Shown here: positions 24,976 to 33,473 of the stretch, piece after piece | How positions within the stretch are numbered: the stretch's first letter is position 1 | Layout of the letters: each line of letters opens with the position of its first letter | Assembly (NCBI GenBank): GCA_046349315.1 | Contig: JAXMCQ010000005.1 | Coordinates: forward strand, 191,127 to 255,126 | DNA length: 64,000 bases | Reading direction: 5' to 3' | From: JAEUMG01 sp046349315 | GTDB lineage: Bacteria > Pseudomonadota > Alphaproteobacteria > Rhizobiales > Aestuariivirgaceae | Position numbers and translations under genes: made by a program | The notes under the pieces: model-generated | What the model was told of the DNA's origin: nothing | The model's input: only the letters and a program-made list of their open reading frames with translations | Database searches by the model: none

Positions 24976-25598
24976 GCCGCATCATTGATATTTCGCAACC
25001 GCTCGATCCCGGCATGGCGGGATTCCCGGGCGATACCCCGTACCAGGAAGCGCAGACCTTTCGCATCGGGCCGAACTGTCCGGTCAATGTCGCGCAAATA
25101 TCATTGTCGGTGCATTGCGGCACCCATGCCGATGCGCCCTTGCATTATGCCGCCGATGGCAAGCCGATCGGCGCACTCGATCTCGAACCCTTCATCGGCC
25201 CTTGCCGGGTGATCGATGCACGTGGCATGGGCCCGCTTTGTGAACCGCAGCAGATCGAGGCGTATCTCAAGGATGCACCATCGCGCATTCTCCTGCGCCT
25301 GACCGACGGATTCGATCCGCATGTCTGGCCGACAGGCTTTCGCGCGCTGTCCGCCGCAACTATCGAGTTGCTGACCTCGCGCAGCGTGCGTCTCGTCGGC
25401 ATCGATACACCCTCCGTCGATCCTGAAACCTCGAAAGACCTGCCGGCCCATAACGCGGCTTTGCGCACCGACATGCGCATCCTCGAAAATCTTGTCCTAA
25501 CGCATGTCGCTCAAGGCGACTATGAACTGATCGCGCTCCCCTTGCGCTTCTCGAACCTCGACGCCTCGCCGGTCCGCGCCGTGCTCCGCACAGTGTAA
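24972..25598 (+). CDS. kynB: Kynurenine formamidase (arylformamidase), cyclase family
   Basis: Metal-dependent hydrolase of 208 residues that removes formate from N-formylkynurenine. The family metal motif HCGTHADAPLHY (near residues 48-59) and the later RLVGIDTPSVDP with DLPAHNAAL are typical of KynB. The GTG start overlaps the kynureninase stop. With KynU it gives the steps from N-formylkynurenine to anthranilate. The formate released could feed the Fds formate dehydrogenase further right, which is only a functional inference. A strong repeat hairpin follows 2 bp after the stop. Confidence 0.9.
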   Translation: MSRIIDISQPLDPGMAGFPGDTPYQEAQTFRIGPNCPVNVAQISLSVHCGTHADAPLHYAADGKPIGALDLEPFIGPCRVIDARGMGPLCEPQQIEAYLKDAPSRILLRLTDGFDPHVWPTGFRALSAATIELLTSRSVRLVGIDTPSVDPETSKDLPAHNAALRTDMRILENLVLTHVAQGDYELIALPLRFSNLDASPVRAVLRTV

Positions 25599-25600
25599 TT

Positions 25601-25659
25601 CCCTCGCCCCGGTGGGGCGAGGGAGGGGCCCGTTGCGAAGCAACGGGAGGGTGCGGGGG
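25601..25659. repeat. Double hairpin repeat after kynB
   Basis: CCCTCGCCCC-GGT-GGGGCGAGGG (25601-25623) is followed by CCCGTTGC-GAA-GCAACGGG (25629-25647), both perfect, then GGGTGCGGGGG. It belongs to the CCCTC-type repeat family and lies exactly in the convergent gap between kynB and the DUF559 gene. It may also stop transcription, but no T-run follows. Confidence 0.8.
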
Positions 25660-25660
25660 A

Positions 25661-26044
25661 TCAGGTGCATCCGATAATCGACAGGTCAGTTTTAGGGACA
25701 CGCGCAAACTTGTCGGGTTCAATCAGGGAGCGGATTGTTTCAGGAACACCATCCAGATTATCGAATGCTTCTCTATTCCAGAATCTCACCACGATGTAGC
25801 CCGCGGCCTCAACCTCGCGCGTGCGGGCCCCATCTTCCACTTTGCGCTCGGCATGCTGGCCACCATCAAGTTCGATAATCAAGCGCGCATCAGTACTGAT
25901 GAAATCAGCGATATAGTTTAGGATTGGAACTTGTCGACGAAATTTCCGTCCGCACAACTGGCGGTTCCCCAGCCTCGACCACAGAAGAGCTTCCGCACTT
26001 GTCTGATCCCGTCGTAGTCGTCGCGCGGTATGATGCGTTGGCAT
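25661..26044 (-). CDS. DUF559 (Vsr-like endonuclease fold) protein
   Basis: A 127-residue protein with the DUF559 pattern: LRRDQTSAEALLWSRLGNRQL, GRKFRRQVPI, and the nuclease-like core ADFISTDARLIIELDGGQHA followed by VVRFWNREAFDN. The fold is related to the very-short-patch repair endonuclease. Members often occur singly next to repeats in alphaproteobacteria and their role is not established. Here it sits between two CCCTC-type repeats (25601-25659 and 26099-26135). Confidence 0.88.
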   Translation of the reverse strand: MPTHHTARRLRRDQTSAEALLWSRLGNRQLCGRKFRRQVPILNYIADFISTDARLIIELDGGQHAERKVEDGARTREVEAAGYIVVRFWNREAFDNLDGVPETIRSLIEPDKFARVPKTDLSIIGCT

Positions 26045-26098
26045 GATACTTGATCGGACGCCGCCGAGCCGCCCAGGTCAAGCCGGACCGGCCGGAGA

Positions 26099-26135
26099 CC
26101 CCCTCACCCTAACCCTCTCCCCGCCGGGGAGAGGG
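26099..26135. repeat. CCCTCTCCC family repeat (copy 4)
   Basis: CCCCCTCACCCTAA box followed by the hairpin CCCTCTCCCC-GCC-GGGGAGAGGG (26113-26135). It lies in the 133-bp gap between the DUF559 gene and the SRPBCC gene. Confidence 0.8.
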
Positions 26136-26177
26136 AACTTCATTTTCCGTCGCCCCTTTTGGAGGAGGAAGAAAAAG

Positions 26178-26612
26178 TCATATCCTCTCATTCTCGATGA
26201 GGTTCTTCAAAAGCACGACCTCGAATTCATGCGAGGCTGTGAGCCGCCGCCAGCGATCATCATCCATCGCCATCGCGCGCCACGCCATAAAGGTCAAGAC
26301 AGAATGCCCAGCATCGAGCCCCAGATGCGCGCCCGGAACGACACGCACCTGGATGCGCGGCACCAGCGCTTCCCGGTTGCCGCCAAGCTTGTAGTCGATC
26401 GACAACCGCTCTCTGTCCGCATCGATGCGCACGAGAATCCGGTTGCCATCGAAAATGCTCGTTCCCGTGACGAGCCCGTCCGCCGCAATCTTCGTCTCCC
26501 ATGTGCCGAATGACCAGCGATGAAGCTTCGCCGGATCGGCCATGATCGCGAAAACATGCTCCGCCGGCTGCCTAACGACGATCGACGTGATATGCGACTG
26601 CCCGGCGCTCAT
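26178..26612 (-). CDS. SRPBCC family (START-like) protein
   Basis: A 144-residue single-domain protein of the polyketide cyclase/START-like superfamily: IVVRQPAEHVFAIMADPAKLHRW opens the fold and the C-terminal helix follows (HEFEVVLLKNLIENE). Such proteins bind hydrophobic or aromatic small molecules; no function is assigned. Its ATG overlaps the stop of the XRE/cupin regulator (ATGA), so it is the last gene of the hyuA-hyuB-regulator operon and may bind the pathway's ligand. Confidence 0.75.
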   Translation of the reverse strand: MSAGQSHITSIVVRQPAEHVFAIMADPAKLHRWSFGTWETKIAADGLVTGTSIFDGNRILVRIDADRERLSIDYKLGGNREALVPRIQVRVVPGAHLGLDAGHSVLTFMAWRAMAMDDDRWRRLTASHEFEVVLLKNLIENERI

Positions 26613-27226
26613 GCCGCCGCCTCCGCCGCAACACTCGGCGGCTCCGTTGTGTTGACGACGAGAATGCGCACGGGCTTCTCGCCCTCGGCCAAATAGGCGT
26701 GCCCCATGCGTGAATCGAAATAGACGCTGTCGCCGGCCTCGAGCCGCAAAGGTTCGTAAAATTCGCTGGCAAGTATCAAGACGCCGTCCATCACATAGAC
26801 GAATTCTTCACCCGCATGCCGCGACAACCCGCCCGCTTCTTCGACAGAGCGCATCGACACGGTGTTGATTGCCGGATGCATCTTCTTGTTGGCAAGATCA
26901 GTACAGAGCACCAGCGCCTCGTAGCGTGCGGTATCGAGCGGCGCACCTTCGCCCTTCCGGCACACGCTACGGATGCCATTGCCAATCGGCTTCTGATCCT
27001 CGCCGAAGAATCGCGTGATGTCGACATCGAGCGCTTGCGACAGCATGTAGAGATGATGTGCACTGACCAATGTCTGATCGTTTTCGACGCGCGAAAGGGT
27101 TGCTTCCGACAATCCCGCCAATGCCGCAAGTTCGGCGAGCGACTTGCCGCGCTCCTTGCGCAATGCCTTGATCCGCGGGCCGATCGGCAGCCCTATGCTG
27201 CGCGCCTCATCGCGGCTCATGCCCAT
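26609..27226 (-). CDS. XRE-family regulator with C-terminal cupin domain
   Basis: A 205-residue transcription factor. The N-terminal lambda-repressor-like HTH spans about residues 15-70 (IGPRIKALRKERGKSLAELA, LSEATLSRVEN) and the C-terminal cupin (about 125-195) has GGLSRHAGEEFVYVMDGVL and DSVYFDSRMGHAY. Proteins of this design (PuuR-like) sense small ligands of amine or amino-acid catabolism. The start is ATG 27226 or 27220; either lies inside the 3' end of hyuB, so they are coupled. It is the likely local regulator of the hydantoinase-like operon, although no operator was identified. Confidence 0.88.
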   Translation of the reverse strand: MGMSRDEARSIGLPIGPRIKALRKERGKSLAELAALAGLSEATLSRVENDQTLVSAHHLYMLSQALDVDITRFFGEDQKPIGNGIRSVCRKGEGAPLDTARYEALVLCTDLANKKMHPAINTVSMRSVEEAGGLSRHAGEEFVYVMDGVLILASEFYEPLRLEAGDSVYFDSRMGHAYLAEGEKPVRILVVNTTEPPSVAAEAAA

Positions 27227-28898
27227 ACTCGCTACGCGCCGCTGCCGGCGTAACCAAGCCCGCCGCGAGATCGGCCTCGACAAGCGAAGCCTCGCGCTTC
27301 TTCGCATCGCCGAATCCACCACCGCCGGGAAGCTCCACGACCAGGCTGTCGCCGGTTGGCACGATATGAATGCCCTTGTCGGCCAGCGCCTTGCCCGAGC
27401 CTAATCGCGCATGGCCTTTACGACCGGGCTTTCCGCCGTCGCGGCCTTGTGCCGGATTGTGAATGCGATCGAAGGTCGCCGCAGAGATCGTGAAGGGAAC
27501 CGCCTCGCGATTGGCGATCTCGATGGTCTGGCTCAAACCGCCTCGCCATTCGCCGGCACCTCCCGAATCCGCCAGATATTCCTTGCGCTTGAACCACAAA
27601 GGGCACTGGCCCTCGGTGACCTCGACCGGGATCGTCCCGACGCCCGACGGGAACGCCGTGGTTGCGAGCCCGTCCTTGCCTGGCCTGCCGCCAATGCCGC
27701 CGAGCCCGATATTGATCACGCCGAAGGATTTCGCCTTCGCGGTTTCGGCCGCTGGCACGCGGCCATGGGCGCTGTTGAGCGAGAGGATCCAGATCGATCC
27801 CGCACTTTCCGCCTGCACCTTGCCGGGAAGCGCCTGCGCGAGGCAGCCGAACACCGCGTCCGCTAGCATCTGACCGATCACATGCCGCGCCGTGACCGGC
27901 GACGGCCTTGTCGGATCGACACAGGTTCCCGCCTCGGTGACGAGATCGAAGCAGTTGAGCGAACCGATATTGTTCGGCACATGCGGCGCGATCACCGCCT
28001 TGAGCCCGAACACCGAATAGGCATGCGTATAGGTGCGCGGGCTGTTGATGCCGTAGATCGAGGCGGGTGATGAGCCCGAGAAATCGATGGTGATCTTGCC
28101 GCGTCTGATGGTGAGCTTGGCCTTGAGCAGGATCGCGCTCTCATAGCCGTCGAGCGGCATTTCGTAAGTCCACTCGCCTTCCGGCAATTGCCTGATCGCC
28201 TCGCGCGCCGCCTTTTCCGATTGCGTCAGGATATGTTTGGCGAGCGGCTCGATGGTCGTGAGTTTGAACTCCTTCGTCATGTCGAGAAGGCGCCGCGCGC
28301 CGGTGTCATTGGCGCTGATGAGGGAGAGAAGATCGCCGCGCACCTCGACCGGATTGCGCGAGTTCGCAAGGATGATCGACATCAATTCTTCATTGATCTT
28401 GCCTTCCTTCCGCAGCATGAGATGTGGAATGAGCGTACCTTCCTCGAATGAGGAATTGGCCTTGGCCGACATGCCGACGCCGCCGACATCGATGACATGG
28501 CAGGTGGAGGCGAAGATCGCGACCGGCCTCTTGCCGATGAAGACGGGCGTCATCATCACATAGTCGAAGAGATGCCCGGTGCCGAGCCAGGGATCATTGG
28601 TGATGTAGACATCGCCCGGCTTCATCGATGCGACCGGGTATTTGTGGAAGAAGTGGCTGACTGCTGTCGCCATGGTATTCACGTGGCCGGGCGTGCCGGT
28701 CATCGCCTGCGCGATCATCCGGCCCTTGGTGTCATAGACGCCGGCCGAGAGATCGCCCGCTTCGCGGGTGATCGTACCGAAGGCGGTGCGGAGCAGCGAT
28801 TGCGCCTGCTCTTCGACGACAGCGATGAGACGGTTCCACATCACCTGCGTGCGGATGGCGGCGAGGGCATTAGTGGGTGTGTTACTACGGTTTTTCAT
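27207..28898 (-). CDS. hyuB: Hydantoinase B/oxoprolinase family protein
   Basis: Large subunit-type partner of an ATP-dependent N-methylhydantoinase/5-oxoprolinase/acetone-carboxylase-like enzyme, 563 residues. Typical segments: NRLIAVVEEQAQSLLRTAF, GDLSAGVYDTKGRMIAQ, GDVYITNDPWLGTGHL, DFSGSSPASIYGINSP and the C-terminal PGGGGFGDA. The HyuA partner lies upstream at 29002-31077, separated by 103 bp that contain a palindromic repeat. The true substrate (hydantoin, oxoproline or other lactam) cannot be told from sequence alone. Confidence 0.93.
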   Translation of the reverse strand: MKNRSNTPTNALAAIRTQVMWNRLIAVVEEQAQSLLRTAFGTITREAGDLSAGVYDTKGRMIAQAMTGTPGHVNTMATAVSHFFHKYPVASMKPGDVYITNDPWLGTGHLFDYVMMTPVFIGKRPVAIFASTCHVIDVGGVGMSAKANSSFEEGTLIPHLMLRKEGKINEELMSIILANSRNPVEVRGDLLSLISANDTGARRLLDMTKEFKLTTIEPLAKHILTQSEKAAREAIRQLPEGEWTYEMPLDGYESAILLKAKLTIRRGKITIDFSGSSPASIYGINSPRTYTHAYSVFGLKAVIAPHVPNNIGSLNCFDLVTEAGTCVDPTRPSPVTARHVIGQMLADAVFGCLAQALPGKVQAESAGSIWILSLNSAHGRVPAAETAKAKSFGVINIGLGGIGGRPGKDGLATTAFPSGVGTIPVEVTEGQCPLWFKRKEYLADSGGAGEWRGGLSQTIEIANREAVPFTISAATFDRIHNPAQGRDGGKPGRKGHARLGSGKALADKGIHIVPTGDSLVVELPGGGGFGDAKKREASLVEADLAAGLVTPAAARSEYGHEPR

Positions 28899-28903
28899 TT
28901 TCC

Positions 28904-28986
28904 GTCATGCCAGCGAAAGCTGGCATCCCCTGAGAATGTGCCGTTACTGAAATGATTCAGGGGACCCCAGCTTTCGCTGGGGTGAC
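28904..28986. repeat. Composite two-hairpin repeat (orientation 1)
   Basis: An 83-bp element. Hairpin TGCCAGC-GAAA-GCTGGCA, then CCCCTGA, a 22-bp variable middle, TCAGGGG, and hairpin CCCCAGC-TTTC-GCTGGGG, with GTCA/TGAC-type ends. The same element occurs inverted at 55786-55869. It separates hyuA from hyuB. Confidence 0.88.
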
Positions 28987-29001
28987 GATGAAGAAAATTC
29001 G

Positions 29002-31077
29002 TCATCCCTTCTTCTCCAGCACGATGTAACCGAGACTGTCGATGCGCGCGCTGAAATTGGCGCCGACGATCGTCGACGTCTCGTCTTCGGCAATGATTGC
29101 GGGTCCCTTGATGCGGGCGCCCGGCGCCATGTCAAAGCGCCAATAGACCGGCGTATCGACCATCTTGCCCAATGCCGCGTCATAGACCTTGCGCTTGGCT
29201 TTAGGCTTCGGTGCGGCCGCAGCCTTCACCGGCTTTGCCCGCTTCGCCGGCTCGGCGCGCGAAGACGCCGTCACCGACCAGGTGATCGCCTCCGCTTCCA
29301 TGCCTTCGATGGTGAGGCCGTAGATCTGCCGATAGAGCCGCTCGAATTCGGTGCGCAGCTTGGCGCCGTCGGCCTGGGTCAAATGCTTGACCGGAACCTT
29401 GATGCGGATTTCATGGCCCTGCCCCACATAGCGACAATCGGCAATGCGCTGGATGGTGACTGCCTGACCCTTGAGTGCCGGCTTGACCACTTCCATCGCA
29501 TCTTTTGTCATCCGATCGAGCAAGTCATTCACCCGTTTCGCATCGAAACTGTCGAGGCTCACGGCCGCGCTGCGTGTCACCTCATAGGCGATCGGCGCGC
29601 GCAGAAATCCGATTGCCGAACCAACGCCCGCGCCCTTCGGCACGAGAATGGTATCGACTCCGACCTTTTCGGCAAGCCGGCAGGCATGCAATGGCGCGCC
29701 GCCTCCGAAAGCGATCATCGTGCAGGCGGAAATATCCTTGCCGCGCTCGATCGCATGGACGCGCGCCGCATTCGCCATGTTCTCTTCGACGATCTCGGCG
29801 ACACCCGCCGCCGGCCAGAAATCTTCGAGCCCCAAGGGCATGCCGATATTGCGCTTGAGCGCCTGCGCCGCCCCGGTCTCGTCGAGCTTGATCTTGCCGC
29901 CCGCGAAATAGGCGGGATCGATCTTGCCGAGTGCGAGATTGGCGTCGGTCACCGCGGGCTCGGTACCGCCACGCGCATAGCACACAGGTCCCGGCGTCGA
30001 ACCGGCACTGTCTGGTCCGACGGTGATGCGGCCAAGCTTGTCGACCCGCGCTATCGAGCCGCCGCCGGCGCCGATCTCGACCATTTCAATGACCGGAATG
30101 CGCACCGGCAGGCCCGAACCCTTCATGTCGCGATAGGCGCGGGCGATCTCGAATTTGCGCGCCCGTTCCGGTTCGCCGTCGGTGAGGAGGCAGATTTTTG
30201 CCGTCGTGCCACCCATGTCGAAGGACAATACTTCGTCGAGCCCACATTCCTGCGCGATGCGCCCTGCCAGGATGGCGCCGCCAGCTGGCCCGGATTCAAC
30301 AAGGCGGATCGGAAACCGTGCCGCGGTTTCGAGCGTCGTGAGCCCGCCGCCCGACATCATGAGGAAGAGCGGCGCTTTCAACCCCATGGCCCGCAAGGCC
30401 TCGCCAAGCCGGTTGAGATAGCCCGACATCAATGGGCGCACATAGGCATTGGCGACCGTCGTCGAGAACCGTTCATATTCGCGAATTTCCGGTGCCACTT
30501 CGCTCGACAGGCAGAGCGTCACGTCCTTCGGCAATTTCCCGCGTAAGAGATCGCGAATCCGCTTCTCATGCGCATCATGCGCATAGGCATGGAGCAGGCC
30601 GATGGCCACCGCGCCGACCCTCTCGGCGATGATCTTCTCGGCAATGTCAGCGACATTGCTTTCATCGAGCGGGATCAGCACATCGCCGGTGACTGCAAGC
30701 CTCTCGCGCACGGTGTAGCGCCGCGTGCGCGGTACAAGTGGCGACGGCCGATCGATCATCAAGTCGTAATGATCGAAGCGCTTTTCATAACCCTGCTCTA
30801 TGATATCGCGGAAACCTTCGGTCGTGATGAAGGCGGTCTTGGCACCCTTGCGTTCGATCAGCGCATTGGTGGCAAGCGTCGTTCCATGGATGAAAACGCT
30901 GACGTCCTTCGCCGCGATTTTCGCTTCATCCAGAACCAATTTGATGCCTTCGAGCACGCCAAGTTCAGGCGCCTCGGTGGTCGTAAGCACCTTGCCACTG
31001 AAGCGCTTTTTGCCGGCTTCGAGCACGATATCGGTGAAAGTGCCGCCGATATCGGCGGCGAGTTTGATGTCGCTCAT
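29002..31077 (-). CDS. hyuA: Hydantoinase/oxoprolinase A-type subunit
   Basis: ATP-binding subunit of 691 residues. It starts with the actin-like phosphate loop AADIGGTFTDIVLE and continues with HGTTLATNALIERKGAKTAF, SFDMGGTTAKICLLTDG and GAGGGSIARVDKLGRITVGP, all family hallmarks. The C-terminal part ends with GPAIIAEDETSTIVGANF. I chose the ATG at 31077, directly before the first beta strand; nine in-frame residues upstream to 31104 are unlikely. With HyuB it should perform ATP-driven ring opening of a cyclic amide. It is divergent from the second kynureninase gene (83 bp between starts). Confidence 0.93.
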   Translation of the reverse strand: MSDIKLAADIGGTFTDIVLEAGKKRFSGKVLTTTEAPELGVLEGIKLVLDEAKIAAKDVSVFIHGTTLATNALIERKGAKTAFITTEGFRDIIEQGYEKRFDHYDLMIDRPSPLVPRTRRYTVRERLAVTGDVLIPLDESNVADIAEKIIAERVGAVAIGLLHAYAHDAHEKRIRDLLRGKLPKDVTLCLSSEVAPEIREYERFSTTVANAYVRPLMSGYLNRLGEALRAMGLKAPLFLMMSGGGLTTLETAARFPIRLVESGPAGGAILAGRIAQECGLDEVLSFDMGGTTAKICLLTDGEPERARKFEIARAYRDMKGSGLPVRIPVIEMVEIGAGGGSIARVDKLGRITVGPDSAGSTPGPVCYARGGTEPAVTDANLALGKIDPAYFAGGKIKLDETGAAQALKRNIGMPLGLEDFWPAAGVAEIVEENMANAARVHAIERGKDISACTMIAFGGGAPLHACRLAEKVGVDTILVPKGAGVGSAIGFLRAPIAYEVTRSAAVSLDSFDAKRVNDLLDRMTKDAMEVVKPALKGQAVTIQRIADCRYVGQGHEIRIKVPVKHLTQADGAKLRTEFERLYRQIYGLTIEGMEAEAITWSVTASSRAEPAKRAKPVKAAAAPKPKAKRKVYDAALGKMVDTPVYWRFDMAPGARIKGPAIIAEDETSTIVGANFSARIDSLGYIVLEKKG

Positions 31078-31160
31078 GGGGTGGATTATCGCCGCGTCTT
31101 TCAATTTTGCAAGGAAGTTTCGCTATTGAAAGATCGCCCAATTTGGGAAATGATCGGGGC

Positions 31161-32387
31161 ATGACCCGCGATCACGCCATCGCCCTCGACAGTGCAGACA
31201 AGCTCATGTTTCTGCGCGATTTTTTCGAGTTGCCGGAGGGCCTGATCCATCTCGATGCCAATTCCGTCGGCCCCATGCCGAAAGCCACGCGCGAAGCGGC
31301 CAAGGGCCTTCTCGACGACTGGGTGACGCTCCGTCGCCGCGGCTGGGCCGAGCGCCAATGGCTTGATATGCCTTCGCTTTTGGGCGACGCGATCGCCCCC
31401 ATGATCGGTGCCGGCAAGGGCGAAGTCGTGATGTGCGACTCGACCACGCTCAACCAGTTCAAGGCCGTCGCGCACGCGCTATGCATCAATGCAAACCGCA
31501 ATGTGATCGTCACCCAGAGCGGCAATTTTCCCACCGATTTGCACGTTCTAGAGGGTCTAAAACACGTCTTTTCGCGCGATTTGCGCGTCATTTTCTGCGC
31601 CTCAGAAGACGAAGCTGTCGCCGCCCTGAACGGCGATGGCGCGGTCGCCGCCTTGAGCCATGTCGACTACCGCTCCGGCGAGCGCTGGAACATGAAGCGC
31701 GTCACCAAATCCGCGCATGACAAGGGCGTGCTCACCGTCTGGGACGTCTCGCATTCCGCCGGTGCCGTGCCCGTCGATGTGCGTGCCGCCGACGCCGATT
31801 TCGTCATCGGCTGCGGCTATAAATATCTCTGTTCTGGCCCAGGCGGGCCGGCCTTCATCTATGCAAAGCCCGGGCTTGCCGATCGCGCTCATCCGGCGAT
31901 TGCCGGCTGGATGGGTCATGCCGATGTCTTCGCCTTCGCAGGCGAGTATGAACCGCATCCCGGCGTCAAGCGCTTCCTGACCGGAACGCCGCCGGTCGGT
32001 GCCAATGAACTGGCGAAACCCCTCCTCGACATCTGGCCCAAGGTCGATCCCCAGGCATTGTGGGCCAAGCACAAGTCACTCACCGACACTCTAATCGCGC
32101 TTCTCAAATCCGAATGCGGGCCGCTCGGCGTGACGGTGACGTCGCCGGAAGATCACGCGCGCCGCGGCGGCAATGTCAGCTTTTCATCGCCTGGCGCCGG
32201 CTCGGTCGTCGAAGCCTTGCTCGACCAAGGCGTCATCCCGTCCTTCCGCAAGCCCGACGCAATCCGCTTCGGCGTCTCCCCACTCGTCATCCGCCATGTC
32301 GATATTTACGACGCGGTCCAGCACCTGAAGCATGTGCTTGAAGCCGAAATCTGGAAGCAGCCGAAATACGCCAAGGTTGCGGTATGA
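31161..32387 (+). CDS. Kynureninase-like PLP-dependent hydrolase (second, divergent paralog)
   Basis: A 408-residue PLP enzyme of the kynureninase family. It keeps QSGNFPTDLHV, WDVSHSAGAVPVDV and the PLP-lysine K221 in YKYLCSGPGGPAF. Several conserved positions differ from KynU at 23740: LDANSVGPMP replaces LDGNSLGALP, CSG replaces NGG after the Lys, and RFLTGTPPV replaces RxxCGTQ. This suggests a substrate related to but different from kynurenine, or a relaxed enzyme. I chose the ATG at 31161; the 18 residues upstream in frame are not family-like. Its stop overlaps the ATG of the flavin monooxygenase, so the two are coupled. Confidence 0.85.
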   Translation: MTRDHAIALDSADKLMFLRDFFELPEGLIHLDANSVGPMPKATREAAKGLLDDWVTLRRRGWAERQWLDMPSLLGDAIAPMIGAGKGEVVMCDSTTLNQFKAVAHALCINANRNVIVTQSGNFPTDLHVLEGLKHVFSRDLRVIFCASEDEAVAALNGDGAVAALSHVDYRSGERWNMKRVTKSAHDKGVLTVWDVSHSAGAVPVDVRAADADFVIGCGYKYLCSGPGGPAFIYAKPGLADRAHPAIAGWMGHADVFAFAGEYEPHPGVKRFLTGTPPVGANELAKPLLDIWPKVDPQALWAKHKSLTDTLIALLKSECGPLGVTVTSPEDHARRGGNVSFSSPGAGSVVEALLDQGVIPSFRKPDAIRFGVSPLVIRHVDIYDAVQHLKHVLEAEIWKQPKYAKVAV

Positions 32388-33472
32388 CACGCCATCCGAT
32401 TCTCGGACCCAACAGATTCAAGCTCGGTATCTTCTCCGCCAATGCCGATGGCGGCCTCACCCTCACCACCGTTCCCGAACGCTGGCAGGCGCGCTGGGAT
32501 GACATTGCCGAGGTCGCCCGCATGGCCGATCGCGCCGGCATCGAATTCTTCCTGCCCATCGCGCGCTGGAAAGGCTTCGGCGGTGCGACCAATTCGCGCG
32601 AACATTCTTTCGAGACGTTCACCTTTGCCGCTGCGATTGCCGCGATCACCGAAAAGATCGGCGTCTTCTCGACCATTCACGTGCCGATGATCCATCCCGT
32701 CTATGCGGCGAAAGCCCTGGCGAGCGTCGACAACATCAGCCACGGCCGCGCCGGTCTCAATATCGTTGCCGGCTGGAATCCGGACGAATTCGCGATGTTC
32801 GGCATCGAGGCCGAAGCCGAGCGCTATGCCCAGGCGCTCGAATGGTACGAAATCATCTGCCGGATCTATTACGAGCCGAAGCCTTTCGATTTCGACGGGC
32901 GCTTTTACAAACTGCGCAATGTCTCGGGCAAACCGCGGCCCGCGCAATTGCCGCGCCCCGTAACACTCAATGCCGCCTTCGGTCCGCCGGGCCGCGATTT
33001 CGCGGCGAAGTCGTCGGACTTCCTGTTCACGACCTTTTCCGACATCGAGGCGGGCAAGGCGCACATCGCCGATATTCGCGAGCGTGGCGCCCGTGAAGGC
33101 CGCGAACTCGGCGTCTTCACCACGTGTCATGTCGTCTGCCGGCCGAGCCAGGACGAGGCCGAGGCCTATTACGAGCGCTACGCCGTGACGATGGCGGATA
33201 AGGGCGCCGTCGACTATCACATGTCGCAGAAGCAGAAATTTGCAGGCTCGCATGATGAGGCGACTTTCCGTCTCCATGCCAAGCGCTTCGCCGGCGGCGC
33301 CGGCACCTATCCCCTGATCGGCACGCCGGAAAAGATCGCCACCGAAATGGCGCGCATGAGCGAGGCCGGCTTCGCCGGTACGACCGTGAGCTTCGTCAAC
33401 TTCAAGGACGAATTGCCGTATTTTATCGAGAGCGTATTGCCGCTTATGAGGGAAACAAGTCTGCGGGCGTAG
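32384..33472 (+). CDS. Flavin-dependent monooxygenase of luciferase-like (LLM) class, RutA-like
   Basis: A 362-residue FMN-dependent enzyme. FFLPIARWKGFGG, then TFAAAIAAITEKIGVFSTIH, SVDNISHGRAGLNIVAGWNPDEF and FDGRFYKLRNVSGKPRP follow the pattern of the RutA/DszA-type group. Such enzymes use FMNH2 and oxygen to open pyrimidine rings or cleave C-N and C-S bonds. ATGA overlap with the kynureninase-like gene indicates a shared pathway. A flavin reductase partner is not in the window. The 3' end abuts (1 bp) the convergent toxin remnant. Confidence 0.88.
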   Translation: MTRHPILGPNRFKLGIFSANADGGLTLTTVPERWQARWDDIAEVARMADRAGIEFFLPIARWKGFGGATNSREHSFETFTFAAAIAAITEKIGVFSTIHVPMIHPVYAAKALASVDNISHGRAGLNIVAGWNPDEFAMFGIEAEAERYAQALEWYEIICRIYYEPKPFDFDGRFYKLRNVSGKPRPAQLPRPVTLNAAFGPPGRDFAAKSSDFLFTTFSDIEAGKAHIADIRERGAREGRELGVFTTCHVVCRPSQDEAEAYYERYAVTMADKGAVDYHMSQKQKFAGSHDEATFRLHAKRFAGGAGTYPLIGTPEKIATEMARMSEAGFAGTTVSFVNFKDELPYFIESVLPLMRETSLRA

Positions 33473-33473
33473 A

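Noticed and set aside
25601..25659. Strong hairpins after kynB considered as an intrinsic terminator
   Set aside because: No T-run follows on either strand and the sequence belongs to a dispersed repeat family, so it is listed as a repeat.
26609..27322. Longer start for the XRE-cupin regulator
   Set aside because: The extra 32 N-terminal residues are Arg-rich, lie inside hyuB and precede the first HTH helix without family support.
29383..30546. A 387-codon plus-strand open frame opposite hyuA
   Set aside because: Antisense shadow of hyuA, which has clear ATP-binding motifs.
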